DNA of 64,000 bases, taken from Burkholderiaceae bacterium DAT-1. Its GTDB lineage: Bacteria > Pseudomonadota > Gammaproteobacteria > Burkholderiales > Chitinimonadaceae. Shown one piece after another: positions 16,069-24,592 of this stretch. Where the stretch lies: the NCBI GenBank assembly GCA_019084025.1, contig JAHRBI010000004.1, positions 248,001 to 312,000 of the forward strand, written 5' to 3'. The notes under the pieces were generated by a model. The model did no database searches and was not told the DNA's origin. It was given only the letters and a program-made list of their open reading frames with translations. The first letter of the stretch is position 1; each line of letters opens with the position of its first letter. The translations under genes were made by a program, and so were the position numbers.

Positions 16069-16731
16069 ATGGGACGTCCTACAATTGGGGAAGCAGGCAC
16101 GTTTAGAAGAGCCTTGCTGCAAAATATTCTGAAGGAAATTAAACAGATTTCTGGCTTAACGATTGATGCACTGGCAGAGGCACTTGCCCTGCCATCCAGA
16201 AGCGGCGAAACCGTAAGCCCAGAGATGTTGCGCCAATATTTTTCCTGCCTGAAAAGCGTCAGCGAGCAAAAAATCTTTGCAGTCGTCAATGCAGCAGAAA
16301 AGTTGGGTTGGTCCGGCCCAGTGACCCGCGCCGTTAAGGGTAATTTTTTAGAAGAGATGATGATGGGGACGGGCTTTGGCGGTTACCACGCCCAAGACTT
16401 GAGTCGTAAACTTGAATCAATCGGCAACGACCCGCAGAAACTTACAAAACAAGGGTTAGCGCGCATAAAGGCGGGGGTCAATAAGCTATTAGAAGCTGGC
16501 TGGGCCGAGCAAGATGTGGCTTTCATGGCGATTGCCACACTTGAGAATTCGATTGACCCTTACGACCTTTCCGGAGGCGGGGGACTCTTGTCCAATCCGC
16601 CGCAGATGCCAATATATCGCCCAGGTATCGCTCCTGCACAATCGATTGGATTTGCGTGGCAGTCCTGTACCATGCGTGAAATGACTGAAATTTTTCGATC
16701 GCAAAGCCTAGCCAAAATCGCCCTTAGTTAG
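16069..16731 (+). CDS. Hypothetical protein divergent from alpA
   Basis: Not recognised. With the start at 16069 the product has 220 residues; AAAAGG lies six to ten bases upstream, and the longer frame to 15,922 would run through alpA. It begins MGRPTIGEAGTFRRALLQNI and looks helical over the first 160 residues, with a possible helix-turn-helix around LTIDALAEALALPSRSG and a second around KLTKQGLARIKAGVNKLLEAGW. No membrane segment. Its place opposite alpA suggests a regulator of the replication/excision block, but this is inference. Confidence 0.55.
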   Translation: MGRPTIGEAGTFRRALLQNILKEIKQISGLTIDALAEALALPSRSGETVSPEMLRQYFSCLKSVSEQKIFAVVNAAEKLGWSGPVTRAVKGNFLEEMMMGTGFGGYHAQDLSRKLESIGNDPQKLTKQGLARIKAGVNKLLEAGWAEQDVAFMAIATLENSIDPYDLSGGGGLLSNPPQMPIYRPGIAPAQSIGFAWQSCTMREMTEIFRSQSLAKIALS

Positions 16732-16806
16732 TTTGGCGCTTATGGCACATGCCATGGCAGCCACCTTCACCAGATCTGATCAAGCGGGACTCGGCAACCG
16801 AGAACT

Positions 16807-17097
16807 CTAAGACGTCCAGCTGTTGGACAGCTCTTCTGCCTGCTTGAGTACCTTCTCATACTTGACCCGATAGCCACCGAACACCCCCATACTTCGTCTG
16901 GTAAAAGCAGCATATGTTCTGACTCTCCCTGGAAAGCCTCGCGTCTGACCCATGTATAGAATGGGTGGCCATTTAGGCACATCCACGGCGATGGCGTAAA
17001 TTCCACCCCTTTTAGGCACCGCGATTGAAGTCGACAAACGACCACTGCCGAGAACGAAATGTGCTTCAGCATCGACAGCCTCATGATAATCGAGCAT
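16807..17097 (-). CDS. Possible GIY-YIG-like nuclease-domain protein
   Basis: The 96-residue frame contains GGIYAIAVDVPKW and then ILYMGQTRGFPGRVRTY, which resembles the GIY...YxGQT...R core of small GIY-YIG proteins, with YIG replaced by YMG. A conserved Glu of the family would be expected further on; VKYEKVLKQAEE could supply it. No clear ribosome-binding site was seen at the start. It could be a complete small nuclease or a remnant. Confidence 0.4.
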   Translation of the reverse strand: MLDYHEAVDAEAHFVLGSGRLSTSIAVPKRGGIYAIAVDVPKWPPILYMGQTRGFPGRVRTYAAFTRRSMGVFGGYRVKYEKVLKQAEELSNSWTS

Positions 17098-17364
17098 CCC
17101 AGGATTGCACTGGAGTTGGATTCAGGTTGTTGATCTCAAAAGACTGGAAGTTTCCATTCATTCCAATGCGGTTTAGCAGAGCTAAAATGGTGTCGTGGTT
17201 TGGCATCGTGCAGCAAGCTCGGAGTCTGAATCCGAAGAGATGGGTTTGGATGCGGCGAATTCACTGGTCCCCTCATCAGTCCGAGAAGAAAGATGAATCT
17301 GAAGCCATGGAAGACTGGGTAGTTCTATGTCATAGGCTTGTACTGCATGAAAATCACTAGTTGA

Positions 17365-17961
17365 TTGTTGACTGTGCTTGGTGAATATGGGAGAATTCCT
17401 GCGTACGAGATGGCTATGGAACTGGGTATGTTGATCACGCCGAAAACGATTTCCCTGAGTGACTTAACCGAAAACTTTGATGAAGTCGCCAAAGACCTTC
17501 CAAATGACTTTGATTGGCGGTATGTGACTGTTACACGCAAGGACAGTAATGGTCAGTCAAATGAATATGAGGTTCTGAGGATCGCTAAATGTAAACGTGA
17601 TGACGTCCTGAGCCAATACTATCCAGTTACCTGGATGAGTATGAAGAAGAAGACTGCCGAGAAGTTGAGGTTAGTGACCTATCTTGGTGTCAGCTTGATA
17701 GTAAAAAATCGAATCAGTACGGTGCAAAACGTAATTATTGAACCACGAGAGGGTTCAATTAGAGTTATGGAACGCATCGTCAATGAAGATGGGGATGAGA
17801 AGTTGCTGCACTTCATCAAGAATGGCTTGCTGTTTAAGACCATTAATCAGAATCGTATGTCGATTGATGATCTTATCAATCAAGAAGCGGAAAAAATGCA
17901 GGCTTTGCTAGATACAGCTCAGGCTTCGCTAGATAAAATACGGGCTGTCACCAAATCCTGA
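17365..17961 (+). CDS. Hypothetical protein
   Basis: Not recognised. The frame opens at TTG 17365; ATG 17410 (MAMELGMLITPKTISLSDL) is a likelier start. The product of 183-198 residues has a mixed alpha/beta look and ends in a helix (INQEAEKMQALLDTAQASLDKI). No membrane segment or catalytic motif is visible. Upstream, 17,098-17,364 has only a weak 57-codon frame (17187-17360). Base composition is AT-richer than the core genome, consistent with the mobile element. Confidence 0.5.
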   Translation: MLTVLGEYGRIPAYEMAMELGMLITPKTISLSDLTENFDEVAKDLPNDFDWRYVTVTRKDSNGQSNEYEVLRIAKCKRDDVLSQYYPVTWMSMKKKTAEKLRLVTYLGVSLIVKNRISTVQNVIIEPREGSIRVMERIVNEDGDEKLLHFIKNGLLFKTINQNRMSIDDLINQEAEKMQALLDTAQASLDKIRAVTKS

Positions 17962-18120
17962 CGAACCAGTTTATCAATCTGGCAGTAATTTAATCTCATT
18001 ATCATTTTCAATTTAATCGAATCTGGAAGTAATCTAGAGGCATAGTTGCGCCTTGAAAATTTAGATTGATTTGACACAAGTAGAATGAACCCAATCCCTT
18101 AACCTTAAAGGAGTGCTGCT

Positions 18121-18804
18121 GTGAAAGTATCTCGAGTTGACATGAATGAGTTTGCTCAGAACCCCTCTGCGTATTTTGATATGATTGACGACGATGAAGC
18201 AGGGATTATTATCACAAAGGAAGCGAAGGGTAAGAAATATGACTACGTGGAAATTCAGCCATTTGAAAAGAAATTCAGAGAAAGTAGCTACAATAGTATA
18301 GATATTGATAAGTTCTGTGACGAACCAAAACCCAATTTGACGTTGGTTGCTAATGGCTCGACGGATTGGGTAGTAAGGAGTGATGGAGTATGCAAGTATC
18401 TTATTTGCCAATCAGAAGAAATATCAATCTACATTAAAGAGGTTAAAAATTTTGATCCAGATAAATCACCAGTGGCACGGGAAAGACGCAAGAAAAATCA
18501 GGAAATTGAAGAGCTTTACGATCAAAATGAAGTTCTGGAAAAGGAATTGAAAAAGGCCCTGGAGCAGGCTGATATGGAGAAAAAAGAAAAGGAAAAAATT
18601 ATCGAAAGGCTCAATCAAGAGATAATAAGTCGTAATGCTATCATTGATAAGAGTGAATGTGGCACTTTTCAAATTCCTGAACATTCAAATATACCAACAA
18701 GCAAGATTGAGGAGCGGCTTGGCAATTCTGCCAAGGTTAATAGAAAGGCAATTAGGAGGCGTTACTTTCTTTCTAGTTCAAAAAAGAAGCACAAAGCTAA
18801 ATGA
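18121..18804 (+). CDS. Hypothetical protein with coiled coil
   Basis: Not recognised. The 227-residue product starts at GTG 18121 behind a strong ribosome-binding site, AAAGGAG. The N-terminal 50 residues (MKVSRVDMNEFAQNPSAYFD) resemble in style the small antitoxin-type domain of Phd/YefM proteins. A charged coiled coil covers residues 115-170 (RRKKNQEIEELYDQNEVL), and the C-terminus is very basic (SSSKKKHKAK). It ends nine bases before the MbcA/ParS-like gene, so the two probably form an operon that ends at the terminator at 19,205. Confidence 0.6.
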   Translation: MKVSRVDMNEFAQNPSAYFDMIDDDEAGIIITKEAKGKKYDYVEIQPFEKKFRESSYNSIDIDKFCDEPKPNLTLVANGSTDWVVRSDGVCKYLICQSEEISIYIKEVKNFDPDKSPVARERRKKNQEIEELYDQNEVLEKELKKALEQADMEKKEKEKIIERLNQEIISRNAIIDKSECGTFQIPEHSNIPTSKIEERLGNSAKVNRKAIRRRYFLSSSKKKHKAK

Positions 18805-18813
18805 GGTCAATGC

Positions 18814-19206
18814 ATGAAAGCTGATGAGCACTACTTACCGCACAACCCGGATGCCACGCATGGCAGGTTGGCAGCAATGATCATGACCTTGCTGGCGCTT
18901 TGGGACGTTCAGCAGTGTGATATCCCTTTGCTTCTTGGGCTGCAGGCCGACCAGAGCCAGTACCTAGAAATGCTGCAAAAAGGTACGGTAGATTCCTTAC
19001 CGCCTGAATTGTACCAGCGGTTTTCAGAGCTTTTATGTTGTCACAGTTTACTCAAAACGCTTTTCCCGGGCAGGGCTGACCTTGCATATTCTTGGATGAG
19101 TCAGCCAAATCATGCATTTGGTGGTGAATCACCAATGGCAATAGTTATTCGGGATAAGACTGATGGATTGAATTTAGTTCGGAACTATCTTGAAGACCAA
19201 TGTTAA
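18814..19206 (+). CDS. MbcA/ParS/Xre-type antitoxin-like protein without a RES toxin
   Basis: The 130-residue protein has the pattern of the DUF2384 antitoxin family: a helical N-terminus (GRLAAMIMTLLALWDV), a central helix pair (LYQRFSELLCCHSLLKTLFP) and a C-terminal toxin-binding segment with SYSW-like AYSWMSQPNHAFGGESPMAIV. Such proteins normally neutralise an adjacent RES-domain NADase. No RES gene is next to it; the preceding gene is the coiled-coil protein at 18,121 and a terminator follows directly. It may have a non-standard partner or act as a regulator. Confidence 0.6.
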   Translation: MKADEHYLPHNPDATHGRLAAMIMTLLALWDVQQCDIPLLLGLQADQSQYLEMLQKGTVDSLPPELYQRFSELLCCHSLLKTLFPGRADLAYSWMSQPNHAFGGESPMAIVIRDKTDGLNLVRNYLEDQC

Positions 19207-19236
19207 AAAAGGCTGATCTAATGATCAGCCTTTTTT
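19205..19236 (+). terminator. Intrinsic terminator
   Basis: AAAAAA-GGCTGATC, loop TAAT, GATCAGCC-TTTTTT: a perfect 8-bp stem flanked by A and T runs, overlapping the stop of the antitoxin-like gene. The flanking runs make it usable from both strands, which suits the convergent DUF2075 gene ending at 19,341. Confidence 0.9.
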
Positions 19237-19340
19237 CTAGTGCACCATTCTATTTGCAATGAGTGAGTCAGCCAGACGTACTGTCGACTCAATCAATTGT
19301 TGGCTGACCTTTCCCCACAGCAAAGTAACCATCAACGGCT

Positions 19341-21350
19341 CTAACAAACTAGAGGGGTTTCGCTTGTCCGGTTTACGGGATGTGCAAGCCGCAGGCATTC
19401 CTTCAGATAGTCCCGGGTATCCGCGTCCGTTGAGTAGAAGAAGACCCCTTTGACGCCACGGGTAGCAAGAACCCAGTAGATATTTTTTAGAATTTCGGTC
19501 GGATCGGGATTATTCGCGCTCTTGAAGCCTTTTTTTAGCTTGGTATCATGCGAGTGTTGTAGCTGTCCACGCCAAGCCTGTTGCTGGCGATCCCATATCA
19601 GATCCGGCCCGATAATCACACCAACATAATCAAACTCAAGTCCCTGAGATGAGTAGATGCAGCCGACCTGCCTTGTCTGCGGGTCAGTAGCCCAAAGATA
19701 AAAGGGATGCTGATCGGCCGCCGGCTTGTCCTGTGGATTATCTTCCCATTGTTCTGGTGGCTTTTCATTCCAGGGTGCTGACCAAGTACCGATTGCCACA
19801 TCGTGTGTCAGCGTGTGATGACCCGGATTGCTCTTGTTTCTCCCCGGGTCAGACCAAGGCCAGCAGAAACCGGCTAGCATCCTAGCGTCATGCCCGCATT
19901 GCCGCCGGCTTAGTACGAGCTCTTCCAGCGCTTCGGGGGTATCAACAATCCTAACTTCATATCCTTGCTCCGGATCCCGGTATCCCGGGCTTTCATCCGG
20001 ATAGAAAACCTTCTCCAGCCAGTTGATATAGCGATTGCCACTGCAGCATCTGAACTGTTCGGTCAGCGACACTTTGATCAATCTGTGAGTGACCGTATTG
20101 TTACTCAACTCTTTGGCAAAGTTTTCCAGTTGCTGACCGCTACAAGATTCTGTCGGATGGATGATCTGGCGGTCATCAATAAAGAAGACGCAGGCTTTTG
20201 CGCTCTTCATGGCTGTTTTGAAGTTACCCGGTTTTTTGGTCCGATGGGCTTCGTCAAAGATCAGCGTGATGGCCTTGAGCTGGTCATCTTTGTAGTACTC
20301 TGGGAAAAAATAATTGATGACATTTTTCAAAGATCCACCTTGAGCATGCGCATTCTGGATCAGTGATTTTGAACCGACGGCATACAATGCGGTGACCGAC
20401 TGCCTGATCAAATGACGGAGCAACGTGAGTGCCAGAACGCTTTTGCCCGTACCTACACCACCATCAACCACAATGTGATATTTGCTAACCTTGCCATTTG
20501 CCGATCGGCCTGGATGCCTGGCGTGCTCAAGGGCGCCAAGAATCATTTCCATGATGATGCTCTGGCTTTCAGCGAGGGGGAAGCTGAAGCGGTTATCCAG
20601 CAGATCCTGCAATTCAAAAAAAAGTTTATGACTGAACCTGACTTCAGGCTGGAGAAAGCGTTGTGGGTGAGCAGGTGATTGCAACTGTAGTTCACGGATC
20701 TCTTGCATCGCCGTGCGGTAGCTTTCTCCGCTTGCTCCCACAAGTGGCGCGATGAACATCGCCTCTGCGGCACTGGGATCATCGGATAGCACAGAATGCT
20801 CGATGGCGTGAAAATTGTGCAAAAAGGCAAATGCACGAACCAACGTTGGCTGATCCTGGCCAAGGTCCAGACAGGCTTCAATAGCAGTCTTGTATGCAGC
20901 GGCTTGTACGGATGGATGTTGGGACCGGTATTTTTCCTGCCGCTCCACCTTATCGTCGTCTTTATAAGCAGGATGGATCTCATAAAGATTGCTGAGTTTC
21001 TTCCTGGTGATACCGGCAGCACTCCACTGCTTCAGTTCGACAACAATAGCCACATCACGATTGCCATCATGACCAAGGATCAGGCAGTCCACGCGCTCCC
21101 GGGTAATGGGCAGCAGGTACTCCAATAGCACCACTACCTCGTCGTCCAATTCGGCCTGCTGCAGAAAATTAGCCAGTGCCGGCAACGAATGGCGCCAGGC
21201 ACCCTCTTGGCCAAGCCCTGCTTCGAGGTCCATGTCCTTCTGTCTGTCGGCTAGTAAACGTACGGTGGCTTCGATCCGGTCCGGTCGTGTGGAGTCCACA
21301 AATTCACGGAAGGACTGGCATAACAAGGCGGATGAGGTGGTCATGGGCAT
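19341..21350 (-). CDS. DUF2075 nuclease-helicase (second gene of the MazG/DUF2075 operon)
   Basis: The 669-residue protein joins an N-terminal PD-(D/E)XK-type nuclease to a DUF2075 superfamily 1-like helicase. Nuclease residues appear near 75-105: LEYLLP, RVDCLILG, then VAIVVELKQW with the ELK. The helicase part has Walker A VDGGVGTGKSVLALTL near residue 300, Walker B LIFDEAHRTKK near 360, FIDDRQ, SLTEQFRC near 430, and the late motif GCIYSSQGLEFDYVGV near 575 and LATRGVKGVFFYS near 640. It lies 275 bases after a second member of the same family and is clearly different from it in sequence. Role inferred as anti-phage or DNA/RNA processing. Confidence 0.82.
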   Translation of the reverse strand: MPMTTSSALLCQSFREFVDSTRPDRIEATVRLLADRQKDMDLEAGLGQEGAWRHSLPALANFLQQAELDDEVVVLLEYLLPITRERVDCLILGHDGNRDVAIVVELKQWSAAGITRKKLSNLYEIHPAYKDDDKVERQEKYRSQHPSVQAAAYKTAIEACLDLGQDQPTLVRAFAFLHNFHAIEHSVLSDDPSAAEAMFIAPLVGASGESYRTAMQEIRELQLQSPAHPQRFLQPEVRFSHKLFFELQDLLDNRFSFPLAESQSIIMEMILGALEHARHPGRSANGKVSKYHIVVDGGVGTGKSVLALTLLRHLIRQSVTALYAVGSKSLIQNAHAQGGSLKNVINYFFPEYYKDDQLKAITLIFDEAHRTKKPGNFKTAMKSAKACVFFIDDRQIIHPTESCSGQQLENFAKELSNNTVTHRLIKVSLTEQFRCCSGNRYINWLEKVFYPDESPGYRDPEQGYEVRIVDTPEALEELVLSRRQCGHDARMLAGFCWPWSDPGRNKSNPGHHTLTHDVAIGTWSAPWNEKPPEQWEDNPQDKPAADQHPFYLWATDPQTRQVGCIYSSQGLEFDYVGVIIGPDLIWDRQQQAWRGQLQHSHDTKLKKGFKSANNPDPTEILKNIYWVLATRGVKGVFFYSTDADTRDYLKECLRLAHPVNRTSETPLVC

Positions 21351-21481
21351 GGTTGAAGGGTGATGTCTGGGCCAATATGGTGTTGATGAGTCAAGGTAAG
21401 ACTGGACTTTATTACTATGCTAAGTGACAGGGAGGATGTCAGATGTGAACATCATCCGGGGCTGCTCTATTGCTGTAAAAA

Positions 21482-21495
21482 GTACGATTTCGTAC
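21482..21495. promoter_or_regulatory. 14-bp inverted repeat upstream of the second DUF2075 gene
   Basis: GTACGA-TT-TCGTAC lies in the 275-base gap (21,351-21,625) between the two DUF2075 genes, 131 bases from the start of the downstream one. The gap has no gene and probably holds a separate promoter; the repeat could be an operator. Confidence 0.3.
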
Positions 21496-21625
21496 CGAAT
21501 AGTTTTTCCGTTTGATTCTGGAGTTTTTCCTGTGTCTGCGCATTTGGTCGGGAGCTCGGGCAGCAGGTGGGCCATCAGGAAACATCTCGTATGTCATGCT
21601 AACTCAGGCGCTGGCCAGTTACCGA

Positions 21626-23506
21626 CTACTGCAGTTTACTGCGGAAGTAGTCGGCAGTTTCCTGATCAGTGCAATAAAGGTAGCAACCTTTGAGTCCACG
21701 CGTCATCAGGGTTCGATAGGTGTTTTTGATGATGCTGTCTGCCTTGGCCGTGGTTCCTGTCGGGTCTTTTTTGACCTGGGTTTTATATCCCCTGATAGTC
21801 TGATCCATTGATGAACGTTGGGTCGCATCAGTGATGACCTTACCATCCCTTACGATCAGGTCGGGCCCGATGATGACGCCGATATAGTCGACCTCCAGTC
21901 CTTGGCTGGTATGGATACAGCCAACCTGATCAATCGAGTCTGGGGCGATGATCCATACCATGCTGTTACTGGCCAGATTCCACTGGCGGCGGTAGTTCTC
22001 GCCGATCACGATATCCAACTGGCTGGTATCAGTTTTGCTGTTCCATGGCCAACAATAGCCAGCAACTACCCGTGCACGGTTCTTGCTGTTCTTTTTGACA
22101 ATGGCAGCATGCATGGCTTCCGGTGTGTCAAAAACCTTGAATTGGTAGCCTTTGGTATCCAGATGGGTGTTAGCGGTTTCGCGGATGTCGAGGATATTGT
22201 CCAGCCATGCCATGTAGCCGTCTGATCCGCTGCAACGAAATTGCGATGTCAGTTCGAATTCATGGACTGTTGCGCCCTTGGCAGCGGCCCAATGCCGAAT
22301 CTGTTCTTTGGAACCGATATCGCGGAAGGTAACCCGCTGATCCTCGTCGATGAAGAAAACCGTGCACTTGGCGGCATTGATCAACTCCTTCATCTGGTTC
22401 TCACCCTTGTTGTTGAACATGCCACTCTTTTCGGTGAGGCGGTGAGACTCATCAACCAGCAGCAGGTCGAATGTATTCTGTTCCATTTCATGGAACCCAT
22501 CGGAACCGGCGAACAGGCTGTTGAAACGGGTCTGTTTCACTGTGCCGGTCAGCTTTGCCTTGTAGACATGGCGGGGTGCGGCATTTTTGGAAACATACTT
22601 GAGCGCCATGCCTGCCTGCAGCAGTTTGACCAGTAGGTTGATAGCAATGAGCGTTTTGCCTGTGCCAGGCCCACCTTCAACGATGATGACCTTGTGCTTG
22701 CCTGGCGCCGCTGCTTGGGCAATTTCCTTGATGCTTTCAAAGACCAGTTTCTGATCGTTGATTAGGGCAAATTCGCTGTTGCCCTTCATCAGCTTAGCCA
22801 GAGCATCAGCCAGGGCCTTGGATGCACCGATTTTGCTGGAGATCAGCTGTTGCAGCACCGCTTTGTCGTCACCCTTTTGGATATGCTTGCTCAGGAAGAG
22901 TTGCAGCTTTTCCAGCTCATTGATTCCGCGGCGGAAAACCGGCGCCAGCTCGATGTATTCCTTGAAGCGATCGTCGAGAATGGCTGTGTCAGCCTCGGGA
23001 TAGTTGTGCAGATAGGCGCAAGGCCATATCCGTATATCCCCGGAGGCCACCGACTCATTGAATCCTTCAAACAACGTGGCGTAGGACCAAGCTTGGTAAG
23101 AAGGATGAAGGGCCTCATTGAGTCCGCCACCCAGCTGGGTTCGAATGATGGCATCCTTGGCAGTCAGTTCGATCGCCCCCCACTGCTTGAGCTCGATAAT
23201 AATGGCTGTCCTCTGGCCATTGGAATCGAATCCCGTGAGAGTAAAGTCGATACGGCTCATCGATTGGGGGGCGAACAATTCGATACCGACGCCAGCATTT
23301 GATGGAAGACGATCGTCCCTAAGCACCTTGGCCATCTCTTGCAGGGAGTTCTTCCATGAGAGCTTTTCCTGACTGCTGACTCTTTTACCGGTAATGGCTA
23401 GGTATTGGGTCTCAATCAGGTCTTCGATGTACCTGTCCGAATCTTTCAGGAATTGCCGCTTGTCAGCCTGATAGATCAGGGTGTGCGTCGGGTTTGAAGT
23501 CTGCAT
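21626..23506 (-). CDS. DUF2075 nuclease-helicase (next to MazG-like gene)
   Basis: The 626-residue protein has the same plan as the gene at 19,341. The nuclease part shows SRIDFTLTGFD and then TAIIIELKQWG near residue 105. The helicase part has Walker A VEGGPGTGKTLIAINLL near residue 280, Walker B LLLVDESHRLTEK near 350, VFFIDEDQRV near 385, ELTSQFRCSGSDGYM near 420, GCIHTSQGLEVDYIGV near 540 and LMTRGLKGCYLYC near 605. Its ATG follows directly on the stop of the MazG-like gene, with no base between, so the two are co-translated. The family is common in defence islands but its biochemical target is not settled. Confidence 0.85.
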   Translation of the reverse strand: MQTSNPTHTLIYQADKRQFLKDSDRYIEDLIETQYLAITGKRVSSQEKLSWKNSLQEMAKVLRDDRLPSNAGVGIELFAPQSMSRIDFTLTGFDSNGQRTAIIIELKQWGAIELTAKDAIIRTQLGGGLNEALHPSYQAWSYATLFEGFNESVASGDIRIWPCAYLHNYPEADTAILDDRFKEYIELAPVFRRGINELEKLQLFLSKHIQKGDDKAVLQQLISSKIGASKALADALAKLMKGNSEFALINDQKLVFESIKEIAQAAAPGKHKVIIVEGGPGTGKTLIAINLLVKLLQAGMALKYVSKNAAPRHVYKAKLTGTVKQTRFNSLFAGSDGFHEMEQNTFDLLLVDESHRLTEKSGMFNNKGENQMKELINAAKCTVFFIDEDQRVTFRDIGSKEQIRHWAAAKGATVHEFELTSQFRCSGSDGYMAWLDNILDIRETANTHLDTKGYQFKVFDTPEAMHAAIVKKNSKNRARVVAGYCWPWNSKTDTSQLDIVIGENYRRQWNLASNSMVWIIAPDSIDQVGCIHTSQGLEVDYIGVIIGPDLIVRDGKVITDATQRSSMDQTIRGYKTQVKKDPTGTTAKADSIIKNTYRTLMTRGLKGCYLYCTDQETADYFRSKLQ

Positions 23507-23896
23507 TCAGATCTCGTTGTATTTCTTGCTGGAGGCGCGCGCTTTGTCGGCAGGGTATTTTTGAGCATTCAACTGCAGTTTCTGGCTGGCGGCCTCGTTC
23601 AGATCAACACCCAAAACGTCGGAAAGACGGACGAGGTAAAGTAGAACATCTGCCAGTTCTTCACGAACCTTTCCTGCAGTACTTGGATCACGACCTGCTT
23701 CTATCGATGCAGACTCGGTCATCCACTGGAAAATCTCAGTCAGCTCACCGACTTCGCCTGATAGGGCCATCACCAAGTTTTTCGGGGAATGGAATTGGTG
23801 CCAGTCGCGCTCTGTCGCGAAGTCATCCAAGGCAGCAGCCAGTCGGGCGGTTTCTACCAAGGGCATAGCGACGATATTTATGTTCTTGTTGGTCAT
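23507..23896 (-). CDS. MazG-like nucleotide pyrophosphohydrolase
   Basis: The 129-residue all-helical protein belongs to the MazG/dCTP-pyrophosphatase (RS21-C6) group, which hydrolyses nucleoside triphosphates to monophosphates. The metal-binding signature is present: LSGEVGELTEIFQW near residue 45 (EXXE) and REELADVLLYLVRLSD near residue 80 (EXXD). Length fits a single-domain member. It is the first gene of the operon with two DUF2075 nuclease-helicases, which suggests nucleotide-pool control or signal hydrolysis as part of the same system. Confidence 0.88.
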   Translation of the reverse strand: MTNKNINIVAMPLVETARLAAALDDFATERDWHQFHSPKNLVMALSGEVGELTEIFQWMTESASIEAGRDPSTAGKVREELADVLLYLVRLSDVLGVDLNEAASQKLQLNAQKYPADKARASSKKYNEI

Positions 23897-23945
23897 TAAG
23901 TTAGTTCTCAGAATTGATCGACAAGGCTATTTTGCCTGCTGGCCA

Positions 23946-24128
23946 TCATTTGAGTCTAAAGGTCAATCTCTGTCGGCGGCGCTGGAAATGCAAATCGCGT
24001 TCGCGCCATCGTCGCCAGTGAGACATAAGTGCAGCGCGTAGATCAGGTCGGGGTGGACATTGCTGCACGACCAGATTTACTGCTTCCTGCTTGAATTCAA
24101 TTGAGAAAATTCTGTGGCTCATGAACAC
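23946..24128 (-). pseudogene. IS3-type transposase OrfA fragment
   Basis: The first residues of a 60-codon frame, RIFSIEFKQEAVNLVVQQ, match the start of IS3/IS911-type OrfA helix-turn-helix proteins. The rest of the frame is Arg-rich and unlike a transposase, and no OrfB or inverted repeats are seen nearby. This is a relic of an insertion sequence close to the integrase end of the element. Confidence 0.5.
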
Positions 24129-24592
24129 CTTCGAATGGATGGTGTTAAGTTAGCACCGATGTCGGTATCCGGGCTCATTACGTCTACTAAAGACGATAAC
24201 ATTCCAGAGGCAGGCATAGAGCGCATATTCAATCTTGGCGTAACCGATAGCTCTGAGTCAATCACGTTGATGCGGACTATTTGCTGCACGCATTGACGCG
24301 TTAGCGATGCGAGCAACCTTAGGTGTGGAAAATCTTTTAGAGGGGTTGCTATGGGGATTACATTTTCCTGAACAGGCATATCGGTGGACTCGTGACAATT
24401 ACCTTCCTGGGGAGCCTCTGAATAAGACGGTTTAAAAATTCTGTATCTAGTCAGATCAATGACTTGAACATGCTTGTCGCGCAGAAGCGTGATTTGTTCA
24501 GAGTTCCCCTAGGGGAGTTGCTCAAACATTTGAATGGTAATACCGATTTTTGGCAATACCGGAAGTTTCATGGATATCGCTATTAGGTGCCT
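24129..24592. other. Degenerate coding debris next to the integrase
   Basis: This 464-base stretch has no full gene. On the plus strand two short frames with protein-like composition lie in succession: one from about 24,309 to 24,435 (MRATLGVENLLEGLLWGLHF at its start) and one ending near 24,585 with FWQYRKFHGYRY. They look like pieces of one or two decayed genes. Decay near the integrase end is common on integrated elements. Confidence 0.35.

Noticed and set aside
16767-17084. Minus-strand 105-codon frame overlapping the GIY-YIG-like gene in another frame
   Set aside because: The other frame carries the recognisable core; this one has Cys/Arg-rich random composition.
17025-17360. Plus-strand 111-codon frame opposite the GIY-YIG-like gene
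   Set aside because: Its first half overlaps the minus-strand gene and it has no domain features; only a 57-codon tail (17187-17360) might be real, with weak support.
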